From Paragorgia papillata (lineage: Eukaryota > Cnidaria > Anthozoa > Scleralcyonacea > Coralliidae), in the NCBI GenBank assembly GCA_035771165.1, contig JAWNZC010000285.1:124001-188000 (forward strand): a stretch of 64,000 bases of DNA, written 5' to 3'. The notes beneath the pieces are model-generated. The model saw nothing but the letters and a program-made list of their open reading frames with translations. It was not told the DNA's origin and did not search any database. Position numbers and translations under genes: made by a program. Of the stretch, positions 1 to 9,578 are shown piece by piece (within the stretch, counting starts at the first letter, position 1; each line of letters opens with the position of its first letter).

Positions 1-1
1 G

Positions 2-445
2 CACCTTCTCAGTCCTGATTTTGTCTCCACCATTAATGCGTGTTACGCCGATGGTCAACTGTCCGCCTCGCAACGCTCTGGTGCTATTACCCTTCTTTTC
101 AAGAAGGGTGATCTCCTCGACACGGCGAATTGGCGTCCGATCACCCTCTTGTGCACCGACTACAAGATCGTTGCGAAGGCTTTGGCCAATCGTCTTCTTG
201 TGGTCATCTCTTCCGTGGTTTCTTTGGACCAGTCGTGCGGTATTCCCGGGCGCTACATTGCAGAAAATATTCGCCTTCTCCAAGAAATTGTGTTCTATGC
301 TAACCAGGCTAACATTCCAGCAGCTATTCTCTCCCTTGACCAAGAGAAGGCTTTCGATCGAGTAGAGTGGCCCTTCATGCACGCGGTCTTGTCTAAGATG
401 GGATTCGGCCCCTCCTTTCGCAAGTGGATCTCGTTGCTCTATACT
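2..445 (+). pseudogene. Keno-A ORF2, reverse transcriptase N-terminal half
   Basis: Frame 2 reads from the window edge into the fingers and palm of a Tx1/L1-type reverse transcriptase. It shows the block NWRPITLLCTDYKI near residues 46-59, then SLDQSCGIPGRYIAENI, and the catalytic motif A as SLDQEKAFDRVEW near residues 112-124. The protein matches the other ORF2 in this window (16845-18353) residue for residue in these blocks. It ends at WISLLYT, where the CR1/L2-like insertion begins, and resumes at 2863 with SSAVIVNGF. The endonuclease and start codon lie to the left of the window. A dead partial copy is certain; the original length cannot be judged. Confidence 0.85.
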
Positions 446-658
446 TTATTTAATCATCTTTATACACGGTATAGCCTATCAATCATATAAAAGATTGTTT
501 TTCATAGGGCCGTGTGAACAATTACAAATATAGTATAAAATATATAAAATAGTTAAAAATACAACGTTTTAAACACTAATCTACCTACTATAATAGAATA
601 AAAGTTAAACTAGTACAAATTTAAAATTTAAGGAAACCTTTTTATTTGATTATCCAAA

Positions 659-1836
659 TTAAAAACTTTGGATTTTTTCGTTTGAAGGTAAAGTATTCCA
701 GATCATGGCACCCCTATATCCAAAACTCTTCTTCATTGCATTTGTGTTTGGCTTAGGTAGTGATAACATACGGTTATTACTTCTCAAGTCATAGCAATCT
801 CTATTTGATATTGAGAATAGAGAACTCAAGTTAGATTCACCACTAACACACTTTTTAACTAGGGATAGTGTTTGTTTGTCTCTACGACTTTGAAGAGTTT
901 CCCATCCAAGTTTTAACAGGGTGCTAGTAGTCGGTATTTCGTAGTTATCATCAGTTATAATACGACCTGCTTTGTTATGGAATTTTTGTAAACGATCTTT
1001 TAATTTGCTTGAACAATTATCCCAGACCAAAGAGCAATAATCAAAATGAGGTAATACTATAGCTTGATAAAGATTTTCAAGGCTTTTCTTGGTCATGACA
1101 TCCTTGGCTCTTCTTAATATTCCTATTCCTTTGGATATTTTTTTACATATTGATTCAATATGATTTAACACGTTTAAATACATTTAACACGTGTAATATT
1201 TTGAGAGCCAATTGAAATACGAGGATCTATAGCCATTTGAGATAATCTTTGTCGAGACCCAATGATCATATACTCCGTTTTGCTGACGTTAAGTGATAAT
1301 TTATTAGCCAATAGCCAATGATGTAAACTATCCAATTCAGCATTTAATTTTAATTCAATATCTTCAATAGAAGAAACTGATACTGTAGTATTAGTATCAT
1401 CAGCAAACAGAGCAGGAATATAATTTTTCAAACAATTTGGTAGATCGTTGATGTACAGTAAAAACAATAAAGGTCCCAAATTTGAGCCCTCAGTTTTTAT
1501 ATATTTCTTAGATGAGTATGCTCTTCCTACCTTACAGACTTGAGTACGGTTGCTTAGGTAAGAAATGAACCAACGTGAAGCTATATCCTTGATACCTTAT
1601 AATTCTAGTTTTTTAATTAGTATATTGTGCTCAACAGTATCAAATGCCTTTTTCAAATCAAGGAAGATAACTCCATTGATTAGGCCTCGGTCCATATTAA
1701 TCAACCAAGTGTTAGTGGTTTTTAATAACGACGTGCTGGTCGAATGTTCACTTCTAAATCCCGATCGAAATGGTGTCAGAATATCATTTTTATTTAGATA
1801 ATTGTTTAGTTGTGTATATACCAGTTTTTCAAACAA
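659..1836 (-). pseudogene. CR1/L2-like reverse transcriptase domain, frameshifted
   Basis: Three overlapping minus-strand frames together cover the RT. Positions 1597-1836 hold motif A as FLDLKKAFDTVEH. Positions 1174-1479 begin with MGPLLFLLYINDLP and hold the catalytic FADDT. Positions 659-1183 hold the C-terminal thumb region with VWDNCSSK and a WNTLPS motif, both common at the end of CR1/L2/Jockey-type ORF2. At least two frameshifts separate the pieces, so no full protein can be made. The family (Jockey superfamily, CR1/L2 side) is inferred from motif style; the exact clade would need a tree. Confidence 0.75.
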
Positions 1837-2004
1837 TTTTGAAACAACTGATAATACAGATATTGGTCAAAATACTGGGAAATTCTGGGAAAATACCCAG
1901 AGTCAGTGATAGGTTAAAAATTTCTGACAAAAAGGAGCAGTTACTTTTGAAGATTCTTTCAGTAACTTTGTTGAAATCTTATCTAAACCAGCAACTTTGC
2001 TGGA

Positions 2005-2856
2005 TTACATATTGCTTATGGCGTGTAAGACAAGGTCATTTGTTACAGTTGAAAATTCAAATTTACTCATGACTGGAGTTATATATTCTGTAAAACGTTT
2101 ATTAGACTCTTCTAAATTTTGCGCGAGGTTTTCACCAACTTCTGTGAAGTAAGTGTTTAAAGATTTAGCAATATGTTCCTCCTTTGTTAAAGTATTATTT
2201 GTAACTTTAATAGATGGAATAACAGTAGTTTTGGAGCAACGACCCTTACGACCAATAATTAAGTTGATATTCTTCCACATTTCTTTCGGGTTATGTTTAT
2301 TTGGGTCAATACTTTGTAAACAAAATGCTCTTTTGGAGGTTTTGATTAAACGATTGACTCGATTTCTTTGAGTCTTGTAGGCTACTTGAAATGTATTTTG
2401 TTTTGTCAGCACCATCTTCTTTTTTAAATAATCACAATGGTTAATTTCTTGAAGTAAACTAGGAGTCATCCACGGTGTATATTCGCTCCTTACGTTTCGA
2501 GTTCTAATAGGAGCATGCATTTCTGAAACTATAATGAAAATTCCCTTAAACATTTCCCACGACCGATTAGGGTCATCAAATTGCCAGTCTTGTCCGTTTA
2601 AAGCAGCAAGAAGATCCATATCAAAAAGCTCTTTTTGATATTTTAAAGCAACCATAAACAAGACTGAGATCACTTATCCCCAGGTTATTACACCGGATCG
2701 TAATACTTTTTCTGGTCTATTTGTGGCTATGATATCAATTAGGGATTCATGATCAACAGTTATACGAGTAGGTTCAGTTATTATTTGTTCTAGCTGCAAA
2801 AGACTTACGATATTATTTAATTTATTCGAATGTACTTGAAGAACTTCCAATGACAA
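2005..2856 (-). pseudogene. CR1/L2-like ORF2, end of endonuclease and linker to RT
   Basis: Positions 2674-2856 end an AP-endonuclease-like domain with the block ESLIDIIATNRPEKV, matching the LIDxI end of CR1/L2 endonucleases. After a frame change, 2005-2673 is a 222-residue charged linker with WMTPSLLQEI and PKEMWKNINLIIG, the usual connector before the RT. A stretch of about 170 bp (1837-2004) between this and motif A has no open frame and seems degraded. The 5' part of the element, including the endonuclease core, is missing. Confidence 0.65.
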
Positions 2857-2862
2857 GTCACA

Positions 2863-4495
2863 GTTTTTCCTCTGCGGTCATCGTTAATGGTTTTGTGTCC
2901 CCCCAGTTTCCTGTCACCCGTGGGGTTCGCCAGGGTTGTCCCCTGTCCGCTCTCCTTTATGTTTTGGTGGCAGAGTCACTCGCTTCCGCTATCCGGGCTG
3001 ATCCGCTTATTCCTCGTTTCCCGGTCCCTGGTTCTTCGCGCCGCATCAAATTGTCCCAATACGCTGATGATACTTCTCCCTTCGTCACTTCGGATGCGTC
3101 AATTCATGCTCTTTTTGCTCTGTTTGCCCGCAATGAGCTGGCATCTGGAGCGAAACTTAACTTGGCTAAGTGTCATGGTCTCCTCCTTGGTCCTTGGCGT
3201 GCGCGTACCTCGTTTCCTGTTCCTCTCCGTTGGTCCAATTGTCAGATCGTTGCCCTTGGGAGTCGTTTGGCCAATGATGGTTGCGAGGAGTGGTCTCCTC
3301 TGGTTAAGCGCCTCCAACTGACCGTGAATTCTTGGGCTCATCGGAAGTTGTCCTTTCGTGGTCGTGTCTTGATAGCCAACGCTCTGGGCCTTAGCACATT
3401 TTGGTATCTCTGTTCCGTTAGTGTGATGCCTCCGGATACCGTCAAACGGATCAACGCTATTATTTTCCCTTTTGTATGGAGGAAAAGGCGCGAGTGGCTT
3501 AGTCGTTCCTCCGTTACGCAGCCTGTTTCCTCTGGTGGTCTGGGTGTCGTCGACATCAACCATAAGTTGTCTGCTCTTCTTGCTTTTTGGGTAAAGCGTT
3601 TTTTCTTTGGCCCTGATCGCGGCTGGCAGTTATTTTTCCGGCACTTTTTACGACGTGCTTTTCTCGCCGAGCCTGTAGAACGGGTATTCGACATGTGCTA
3701 TATTGGTCCTTCAACTCTTCGTAAGTTATCTCCCTTCTATCAGGCTGTCTTGCATGCATGGCGCACGGTCGGAGGGTGCCGCTTGTCCGGTTCCTGGGTT
3801 ATTCCGCGTCCGGGCTCTCATCCTCTTTTGGTTGAAAAGCTTTCTGTCAAAGCTATTTACACTACTGCCTGTGAAAATGCCTGTCAACCTCATCGGTGTA
3901 TCGATACGTTTGCCTCCCTTGGTGTTATTCCTTGGTCTGACGTCTGGAAGGATCTTGGCCTTGTCCGTTTTTGTCGTCCTGCCCAAGACACATCCTGGCT
4001 CGTCGCACATGGCATTTTGCCGACAGCGGACCGTCTTCTTCGTTTGGCATGGCTGGCGTCGACCCTCTCTGCCATTGTGGTTCTCCGGAATCCCTCGTCC
4101 ATCTGATTGTGGAATGTCCTTTTGCCTCAACCATTTGGAACTGGTTCCTTCGGCTCATCCGCCTCTTCCGACCCAGTTTTTCTCGCCCATCGACCGTTCC
4201 ATGTCTCTTCACCCTTCCTCGTGCTGCTGGTCAGCTCCTCGGTTTTCGTGCGCTGGTCGCCATTATCCGCCATTACATTTGCATAGCCCGGAATGCCTTT
4301 CGGTTTGAATGGTTCCGACCTTCTTCGGATGCCGGTATTTGGAAGATTAAGTCCGCGTTTCGGTTCGTCCTCTCGGTGCAGCGTCGGCACTGTTCCTCCG
4401 TTCTTTTCGCGCGCGAATGGCTCGGCCGAAGACATCCATTTGGGTCCCTCCTCCCGGATGGGTCCCTGTTCTTCAGCGCCGTACTGAAGGACTGA
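2863..4495 (+). pseudogene. Keno-A ORF2, RT second half and C-terminal zinc-knuckle region
   Basis: The RT resumes at SSAVIVNGF and continues with TRGVRQGCPLSALLYVLVAE and the catalytic motif C as QYADDTSPF. The frame is open to 4106. A frameshift near 4050 moves the reading to the frame ending at 4495, which holds a C-terminal CCHC-like knuckle, CHCGSPESLVHLIVEC, followed by WNWF. Tx1 and L1 ORF2 proteins carry such a cysteine-histidine motif at the C-terminus. The stop at 4493-4495 is the natural end by comparison with the second copy ending at 19278. The CR1/L2-like insertion and the frameshift make it non-functional. Confidence 0.85.
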
Positions 4496-5199
4496 GCTCG
4501 CCATTAGCTCTCCCTCTTTGTTAGGTTCTGTCTTCCGGAAAGACCGACTTCTTAGGTGTCTCCTGTGGTCGCTTGATCACAGTTGAGGCAAGACAGTAAC
4601 CAGCCCATACTCCGGTTTGGGTTTTTGTAGGCCGATTTTTTAATTAGGATGTGTGTTTTTCTGTGTGTGGACGTGGACGGTCGCCTTCATTGGCTGTACT
4701 GTCCTTGTCCGCTTATCTCTTGGGATAGCGCCGGTTTGATTCTTCGTTGGAAGGAGGCTTATCGGAGATCCCAAATGTTTTTCAAATCGCCTGCAGGTTT
4801 CCTGCTTGTGGCCTGGAATTTCTTCTAAACTCCGGTTTGGGGGGATTTCGGGCTGCGGGTGGGCTCCCTGTGGGCGTCGTCTCTCGGATAAGGACGTTAA
4901 GCCGGAGGTCCTCCTCCTATTTGGCTAATACCCGGTGAGGTCTAGACGGTTTTCTCGGCCTGCGTGCTTGCCTATCGTACCTTTTCTTCCATCAGTTTTC
5001 ACTTAAGGTCTCATAATGTCACTCATAGGACACACCATTGCACTTTTGGTTGTTCTGGCATTGGAGGAGGGTTCATAACCCTCACGTATGATCGGTGTGG
5101 CTAGTAGTCACCTCCTGCGGGTTGAACTTTTTAGCACCCAGACTCAAGGTTCATTGCACCGTCGACTCTCGCATGTCTGGAAGAGGTTATCTCAAAAGT
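4496..5199 (+). other. Keno-A 3' UTR
   Basis: There is no gene here. The last 200 bp are shared with the Keno-C1 tail (14390-14605): cataatg then ccac, a ggttcataaccctca inverted repeat, gatcggtgtggctagtagtcacctcc, and ctcattgcaccgtcg. The stretch around 4890-4945 (aaggacgttaagccggaggtcctcctcc) matches 12645-12690 in Keno-C1. A conserved 3' UTR fold is expected, because this end primes reverse transcription at the U2 site. Confidence 0.7.
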
Positions 5200-5367
5200 A
5201 GATCAAGTGTAGTATCTGTTCTTATCAACTTAATATGTGATATGCCAGGCAACGCCTGGCTCATATATTAAACTGATTTTTGGGCTTCGGCCATGGGATT
5301 GAAGCTTGCTTCGCCCTGGCCACGGGTTGTCTCGGTATTGCACTACCTCCGAGTACGGCCCTCTTCC
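5200..5367 (+). ncRNA. U2 snRNA, 3' portion (unit 1), cut off from its 5' end by Keno-A
   Basis: The sequence starts agatcaagtgtagtatctg, so the branch-point recognition GUAGUA is present. It continues through stem II and the Sm site (gatttttggg) to the stem IV loop (ctcggtattgcactacctcc). The first 23 nt of U2 are missing and would lie left of the window beyond Keno-A. Position 5237 carries a stem change (ttaatatgtgatatg, other copies ttaatatctgatatg). Without its own promoter and 5' end it should not make U2. Confidence 0.9.
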
Positions 5368-5616
5368 CTTCGGGGAAGAACATCACCATAAAAAATTACA
5401 AAAAAAATTATAAACCACTCGTGTGTATGGCCTCCACTAATTCTGCACGACACTTGTTTATATTTTGCAGATATTCAGAAAACCGATCAAGCGCCACACG
5501 TTCAACCCGCCCGAACTTCGCGTTCCACCCACCACGAACCAACAACACCGTTGGAAGACCGAGGTAAGCACACGTCTCTCGTAATGTTTTAATTGTTTGT
5601 TTTTTTACTCGGCAGT

Positions 5617-5656
5617 CCTAGTACCCGGTTATAGGCTTTCTGCAACATACAGATGC
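5617..5656 (+). promoter_or_regulatory. U1 proximal upstream block (unit 1), distal part deleted
   Basis: The 40 nt before U1 (cctagtacccgg through aacatacagatgc) are conserved with identical spacing before all four U1 copies (also 9241-9280, 20072-20111 and 29245-29284). In units 2-4 the block is preceded by a further conserved stretch including ttttaaccacatgccgctgact, which sits where an snRNA PSE is expected. Unit 1 lacks that stretch. The PSE role is inferred from position. Confidence 0.5.
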
Positions 5657-5821
5657 ATACTTACCTGACGCGAGAGGTACTTTGATCAACAAGAAAGTCC
5701 CCTCAGGATGAGGCCCTCTCATTGCACTTCGACTGGGTTGACTCCTGCAATTACTCCAAATGTGGGTAACTCGAGCGTATAATTTCTGGTAGTGGGGACC
5801 TGCGTTCGCGCTCGTCCCCTT
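5657..5821 (+). ncRNA. U1 snRNA (unit 1)
   Basis: The 165-nt sequence begins atacttacctg, the exact 5' splice-site recognition end. It contains the stem-loop I region (ttgatcaacaag), tcattgcactt in stem-loop II, the Sm site aatttctgg, and ends with the GCGTTCGCGC stem-loop IV. U1 base-pairs with 5' splice sites in the spliceosome. Compared with the other copies it has ctgcaattactcc where they have ctgcgattacccc, and the upstream PSE-like region is deleted, so it may be a silent copy. Confidence 0.92.
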
Positions 5822-5982
5822 ACAACAAACCAATCAAAATCAAACCGAACTCATCCATCGCACAACGCGAGCACACAACTTCGTCGAGCATTCCATTTGA
5901 CCGTTCTTATGTTCGTCGTCGACCTCTCGTGCGACAACGCCGACCAACTGCTATAAAAAAACATATTTTCACCTCATCGAAT

Positions 5983-6101
5983 GTCTACGACCATACCACC
6001 GGGAAAGCACCGGTTCTCGTCTTATCACCGAAGTTAAGCCCGGTCGTGCAGCGTTAGTACTTCGATGGGTGACCGCCTGGGAATATCCCGTGTCGTAGAC
6101 A
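5983..6101 (+). rRNA. 5S rRNA (unit 1)
   Basis: The 119-nt gene starts gtctacgaccataccaccgg and ends tgtcgtagaca; the ends pair to form helix I. The internal RNA polymerase III promoter is present: box A aagttaagc and box C tgggtgaccgcctgggaat. A T-run terminator follows at 6104-6108. It differs from the other copy (20437-20555) at several sites, including tcttatcacc (other copy tctgatcacc) and a weakened gtcgtgcagc (other copy gtcgggcggc), so this copy is slightly degenerate. Confidence 0.95.
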
Positions 6102-6103
6102 CC

Positions 6104-6108
6104 TTTTT
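6104..6108 (+). terminator. RNA polymerase III terminator of 5S (unit 1)
   Basis: TTTTT lies three bases after the 5S 3' end. The same run follows the other 5S copy at 20558-20562. Confidence 0.8.
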
Positions 6109-6109
6109 C

Positions 6110-6209
6110 CTTTTCTTTCAGGCGCTTCGAGCGCGTCCGCTGACCTGAGCCCAACCACATCGTCGTTTTAGCTTCTTTTCGGGCAAAACATTTTTTTTAA
6201 TTGTTCTTT
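6110..6209 (+). promoter_or_regulatory. 5S-U2 spacer, U2 upstream promoter region
   Basis: About 100 nt ending directly at the U2 start are conserved with 20564-20654, including gcgcttcgagcgcgtccgctgacctgag and accacatcgtcgttttag. Conservation and position suggest the snRNA PSE. The exact box cannot be fixed by eye. Confidence 0.45.
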
Positions 6210-6232
6210 ATCGCTTCTCGGCCTATTGGCTA
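6210..6232 (+). ncRNA. U2 snRNA 5' fragment (unit 2) left of Keno-B
   Basis: atcgcttctcggcctattgg is the conserved U2 5' end (stem I). After ggcta the Keno 5' sequence tgtcagtaggttcgg begins. The remainder of this U2 resumes at 8772, so Keno-B splits the gene. Confidence 0.9.
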
Positions 6233-6332
6233 TGTCAGTAGGTTCGGTTGTTACGAGTTCAGTTGGTTCTGTTCTCGTTGTCAGTTTGATCACCTGTTGG
6301 TAGAGGACGCTTTGCACCCCCAAATCGTTACC

Positions 6333-6570
6333 GATTCGGCCGCCCCGTCGTCCCAGCCAGGGACCCAGGTAGAGGTGATGGAGGACTCGTCGAGTGGCTC
6401 TGAGCCGCTTGCGAAGAAACCAGCCTTGGTCATTGACGTGCCGGCCGTTTCGTCGGGTAGTCCTTTGGATCCACCTCTGGACTCGGCAAGGGTCGTCAGG
6501 GTTTCGGCGACTGCTGTGGCTTCCCATTTTGTTCCCGTGCCCTATGATGATCCGGTTGAGCAGTCACTTC
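6333..6570 (+). pseudogene. Keno-B ORF1 fragment, middle part
   Basis: The open frame reads SAAPSSQPGTQVEVMEDSSS and then LAKKPALVIDVPAV. It is about 80% identical by eye to residues 108-190 of the Keno-D ORF1 (26966-27856). The zinc-knuckle part present in Keno-D is deleted here. ORF1 proteins of Tx1 elements bind element RNA. The frame is cut by the transposon at 6571 and continues after 8184. Confidence 0.7.
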
Positions 6571-8183
6571 CACAGGGAGCCCAACTCTGACGCCTCTTTT
6601 TTTGTTTTATTATATTGAGCTTGACTGAAAACCGAGGCCACTTAACAGTTGTGTAAGCTGGGATCGCGGCGCTTCTCTTAACAGTTGGTAATATATGCAT
6701 ATATATGCAAATTACAGCGCGCGGTAATTTGAAACTCGAAACAGCTGAGGGCTTCTGTGCCACGTGAATGGCGCGTGACGCTCACTGAAAGCTGAGACGA
6801 CTAAACACGTAGTCAGTGACGCAGTGCTGGAAAACACGCGAGAGAGAAACAAGAGAAGAGAGGAAAGGGATGAAACACTGACGCGTCTCTGTTTAACGTG
6901 TTCCATTAGTAGCTTGGACAGCTGTTTGTGATCGGAATCCGCCGGATGGCAAGCAGACCACCTCTGAGATCTCTGAACATAATTCTGTCAATTCATCCGC
7001 ACTCAGAACGATCAAAAGAGGAATCCATAATTGCGAAGTAAGACAAAGCACTTGTTTGTTTAAATATTTATATGAAGTATACGTTTAATATTCAGTTTAA
7101 TCTATTTGCTATTCACTATTTGCTAATCCTTTGTACGATATCTGTCTTCAGGTTGTTAGAGACATACACCTACTGCGAAGGCCATAGCCTTTCTGTGTCA
7201 GAAATAAAAGGAGACATCTCCACATTTCTCGGAGATGTGTCCCCTCTTCACGAGCTGGGACGCCTCGTCAAGCATGCTTTCCCGTGGGTGAAGAAAGTTA
7301 AGGCGACAATCGAAGTCGATGGCTTTAGGAAAGCAAGATCAAGGACTTGTCTTTGTTCCACATTTAGACTACACGATTGCCTGGGAAGTAGAGTAACAAT
7401 TAGGATTTCATTTCATTTATTAAAAAAGTCTTTTGAGTATTAGTATACTTACATATTTAAAACTTCCAACTGTGTATCAAAGGGCCATAAAGAGTAATTC
7501 CAATAGATTCCTTCAACGCACTACGATCAAATCACGAAATGCCAGTTCACGAATGGTTACGAAGGGGCTTGGAACACCAATCGGCATTTCCGACCATGAC
7601 GTTCAGAGTAAAGTGTCCAAGCTACTTAGGAACACGTTGAACATAACAAGTCCGTTGAAATATCGTTAAATATTTACTTATTTCGGGTCGGGTTTTTATA
7701 ATAGAAGTACCATTACTTGTTTATGAACAATCTAACAAGCGATCAAAGTAAAAATGCTTGCGAAACAAAGTCAGCAACGCGTAGTTATTTCGAAAATTGA
7801 ACAGCAACAATTCAGAGTTTCATCCCTTTCCCCACTTCTCCTCTTCTCCTTCGCGTGTTTTATCACACCGCGGGTGTTCCGCCAACGTCAATTTGTTCGA
7901 GCTCAAATTACACGACACAGAACGCAGCACTGCGTCACTGACTGCGTGTTTAGTCGTCTCAGCTTTCAGTGAGCGTCACGCGCCATTCACGTGGTACAGA
8001 AGCCCACAGCTGTTTCGAGTTTCAAATTACCGCGCGCAGTAATTTGCATATATATGCATATATTACCAACTGTTAAGAGAAGCGCCGCGATCCCAGCTTA
8101 CACAACTGTTAAGCGGCCTCGGTTTTCAGTCAAGCTCAATATAATAAAACAAAAAAAGAGGCGTCAGAGTTGGGCTCCCAGTG
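6571..8183 (+). mobile_element. Non-autonomous DNA transposon with long TIRs, inserted in Keno-B ORF1
   Basis: Ends are CACAGGGAGCCCAACTCTG and, inverted, CACTGGGAGCCCAACTCTG. The inverted repeats run about 310-370 bp (6571-6885 and 7815-8183); the right arm carries an extra stretch of about 60 bp. The target tcacttc(a) flanks both sides (6564-6570 and 8184-8191), and Keno-D shows the empty site. A 7-8-bp duplication and CA...TG ends suggest hAT or P type. The middle (6886-7814) has short open frames, none resembling a transposase. Confidence 0.75.
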
Positions 8184-8535
8184 TCACTTCACGAGCTCCA
8201 TGTGGATGTTTCGTGAGGCATTGGACCGGGATTTCCCTCGGGACATTGGAAACCCGGATGAGCGTTTAATCGCGGGCTCCTTCATCTATGTTGAGGAGGG
8301 CGAGATTTTTGGCGACGATTTGGATCCTTTGGTTCCGATGTCGCCTGCCTCGCGGCTCTCCCTTCGGCTCCGGGGGACGAGATCCGCGCGATTATGAGGT
8401 CGGCTGGTTACCCCGACTACGGTATCGTTTCGGACCAGGTTGTCCTCTTTGGTGAGGACGGGTCGGTGGTTGTTCGTTATGCTTTGCGGCATAGCCGGGC
8501 TTGCGAGTTTGTGGTGGATTCGGGGGGGGTTGCCA
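8184..8535 (+). pseudogene. Keno-B ORF1 fragment, C-terminal part
   Basis: After the transposon the ORF1 reading resumes with FREALDRDFPRDIGNPDERL and GSFIYVEEGEIFGDDLDPLV, matching the Keno-D ORF1 C-terminus. A frameshift near 8360 (RPS region) leads into the final stretch ending in the CEFVVD-like tail near 8520. The product would be part of an RNA-binding ORF1 protein. It is broken by the insertion and the frameshift. Confidence 0.65.
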
Positions 8536-8771
8536 TTTCATGAGCATTCCTTAACGTCCATTCATTCCCGACTCCCTCGGCCGGTCTGAAACGATCGGTC
8601 CTGGGTGACCATTTTGTCGTTTCTGGCGCAACGGAGAGAGGGTCGCATCCTCTTTTGGTCTGAGTGGCACGCGTAAGCCACCTCCGTGGGATAGTCATTC
8701 GCACTTAGAGATTCATGATGTCATTTGCACCGCGGGCATCTTTATATCCTGAAGGGGCTTCACTCTAAAAT

Positions 8772-8940
8772 AACATCAATTGTAGTACCTGTTCTTATCA
8801 GCTTAATATCTGATATGCCAGGCAACGCCTGGCTCATATATTAAACTGATTTTTGGGCTTCGGCCGTGGGATTGAAGCTTGCCTCGCCCTGGCCACGGGT
8901 TGTCTCGGTATTGCCCTACCTCCGAGTACGGCCCTCTTCC
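8772..8940 (+). ncRNA. U2 snRNA, 3' portion (unit 2), right of Keno-B
   Basis: The sequence starts aacatcaattgtagtacctg, against agatcaagtgtagtatctg in other copies. The region around the branch-point recognition element is therefore mutated on both sides, although GUAGUA itself is intact. The remaining stems and the Sm site are conserved. It is a dead copy because the promoter and 5' end are 2.5 kb away. Confidence 0.88.
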
Positions 8941-9240
8941 CTTCGGGGAAGAACATCACCATCAAAAATTACAAAAAAAATTATAAACCACTCATGTGTA
9001 TTGCCTCCACTAATTCTGCACAACACTTGTTTATATTTTGCAGATATTCAGAAAACCGATCAAGCGCCACACGTTCAACCCGCCCGAACTTCGCGTTCCA
9101 CCCACCACGAACCAACAACACCGTCGGAAGACCGATGTAAGCACACGTCTCTCGTAATGTTTTAATTGGGTTTTTTTACTCGGCAGTCTGGCTGTCGGAA
9201 GTCGCCGACAAATATGCCTTTTAACCACATGCCGCTGACT

Positions 9241-9280
9241 CCTAGTACCCGGTCATAGGCTTTCTGCAACATACAGATGC
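9241..9280 (+). promoter_or_regulatory. U1 upstream promoter block (unit 2)
   Basis: This is the proximal 40-nt block at the same spacing as in the other units. Here it is preceded by the fuller region with ttttaaccacatgccgctgact (about 9218-9239), the likely PSE. Confidence 0.5.
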
Positions 9281-9445
9281 ATACTTACCTGACGCGAGAG
9301 GTACTTTGATCAACAAGGCAGTCCTCTCAGGATGAGGCCCCCTCATTGCACTTCGACAGGGTTGACTCCTGCGATTACCCCAAATGTGAGTAACTCGAGC
9401 GTATAATTTCTGGTAGTGGGGACCTGCGTTCGCGCTCGTCCCCTT
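9281..9445 (+). ncRNA. U1 snRNA (unit 2)
   Basis: A 165-nt U1 with intact atacttacctg 5' end, the Sm site aatttctgg and the GCGTTCGCGC terminal loop. It has minor changes, such as aaatgtgagtaactcg where the others have aaatgtgggtaactcg, and ttcgacagggttgac. The upstream region is complete, so this copy may be expressed. The downstream spacer runs into Keno-C1 at about 9579 and the unit's 5S is absent. Confidence 0.93.
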
Positions 9446-9578
9446 ACAACAAACCAATCAAAATCAAAGCGAACTCATCCATCGCACAACGCGAGAACAC
9501 AACTTCGTCGAACATTCGATTTGACCGTTCTTATGTTCGTCGTCGACCTCTCGTGCCACAACGCCGACCAACTGCTAT

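Larger units (their letters stand above)
446..2862 (-). mobile_element. CR1/L2-type non-LTR retrotransposon, 5'-truncated, inserted in Keno-A
   Basis: This minus-strand element interrupts the Keno-A RT between codons that are adjacent in the other ORF2 copy. Reading leftwards it gives the end of an AP endonuclease, a linker, and RT motifs with a FADD active site. Its 3' end (left side, ttatttaatc) has no long poly(A), which fits CR1/L2 rather than L1. Truncation at the endonuclease end on the right is typical of incomplete reverse transcription. No clear target duplication is visible, so the boundaries are good to a few bases only. Confidence 0.75.
1..5199 (+). mobile_element. Keno-A: Keno-like (Tx1-clade) non-LTR retrotransposon in a U2 gene, 5' end outside the window
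   Basis: An ORF2 reverse-transcriptase region (2-445 and 2863-4495) is followed by about 700 bp of 3' UTR (4496-5199). The element stops exactly where U2 snRNA sequence resumes with agatcaagtgtag at 5200. The same junction ends three other elements here, so insertion is site-specific. Known Tx1-clade families called Keno target U2 snRNA genes, and the RT is of that L1/Tx1 type. The element is split at about 445/2863 by a minus-strand CR1/L2-like element. Assignment to Keno rests on target site and RT type, not on a database comparison. Confidence 0.8.
6233..8771 (+). mobile_element. Keno-B: ORF1-only Keno-like element in U2
   Basis: The 5' UTR (6233-6322) is nearly the same as that of Keno-D (26620-26709). 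The element then jumps into the C-terminal half of ORF1, lacking about 575 bp present in Keno-D. It is split by a TIR transposon (6571-8183). After the ORF1 end near 8535 come about 240 bp of 3' UTR, and U2 resumes at 8772. No ORF2 is present. The 3' tail (gccacctccgtggg, catttgcaccgcgg) is shared with Keno-D. Confidence 0.75.

Noticed and set aside
3099..4504. Minus-strand frames of 100-150 codons opposite the Keno-A ORF2
   Set aside because: Shadow frames of the RT; the plus-strand frame carries all conserved motifs.
5280..5567. 95-codon frame MGFGHGIEACFAL..., repeated at 8853 and 28829
   Set aside because: It runs through U2 and the U2-U1 spacer and recurs only because the spacer is part of the tandem unit. 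Non-coding.
5618..5833. 71-codon minus-strand frame repeated at 9242 and 20073
   Set aside because: It is the reverse strand of U1 snRNA.
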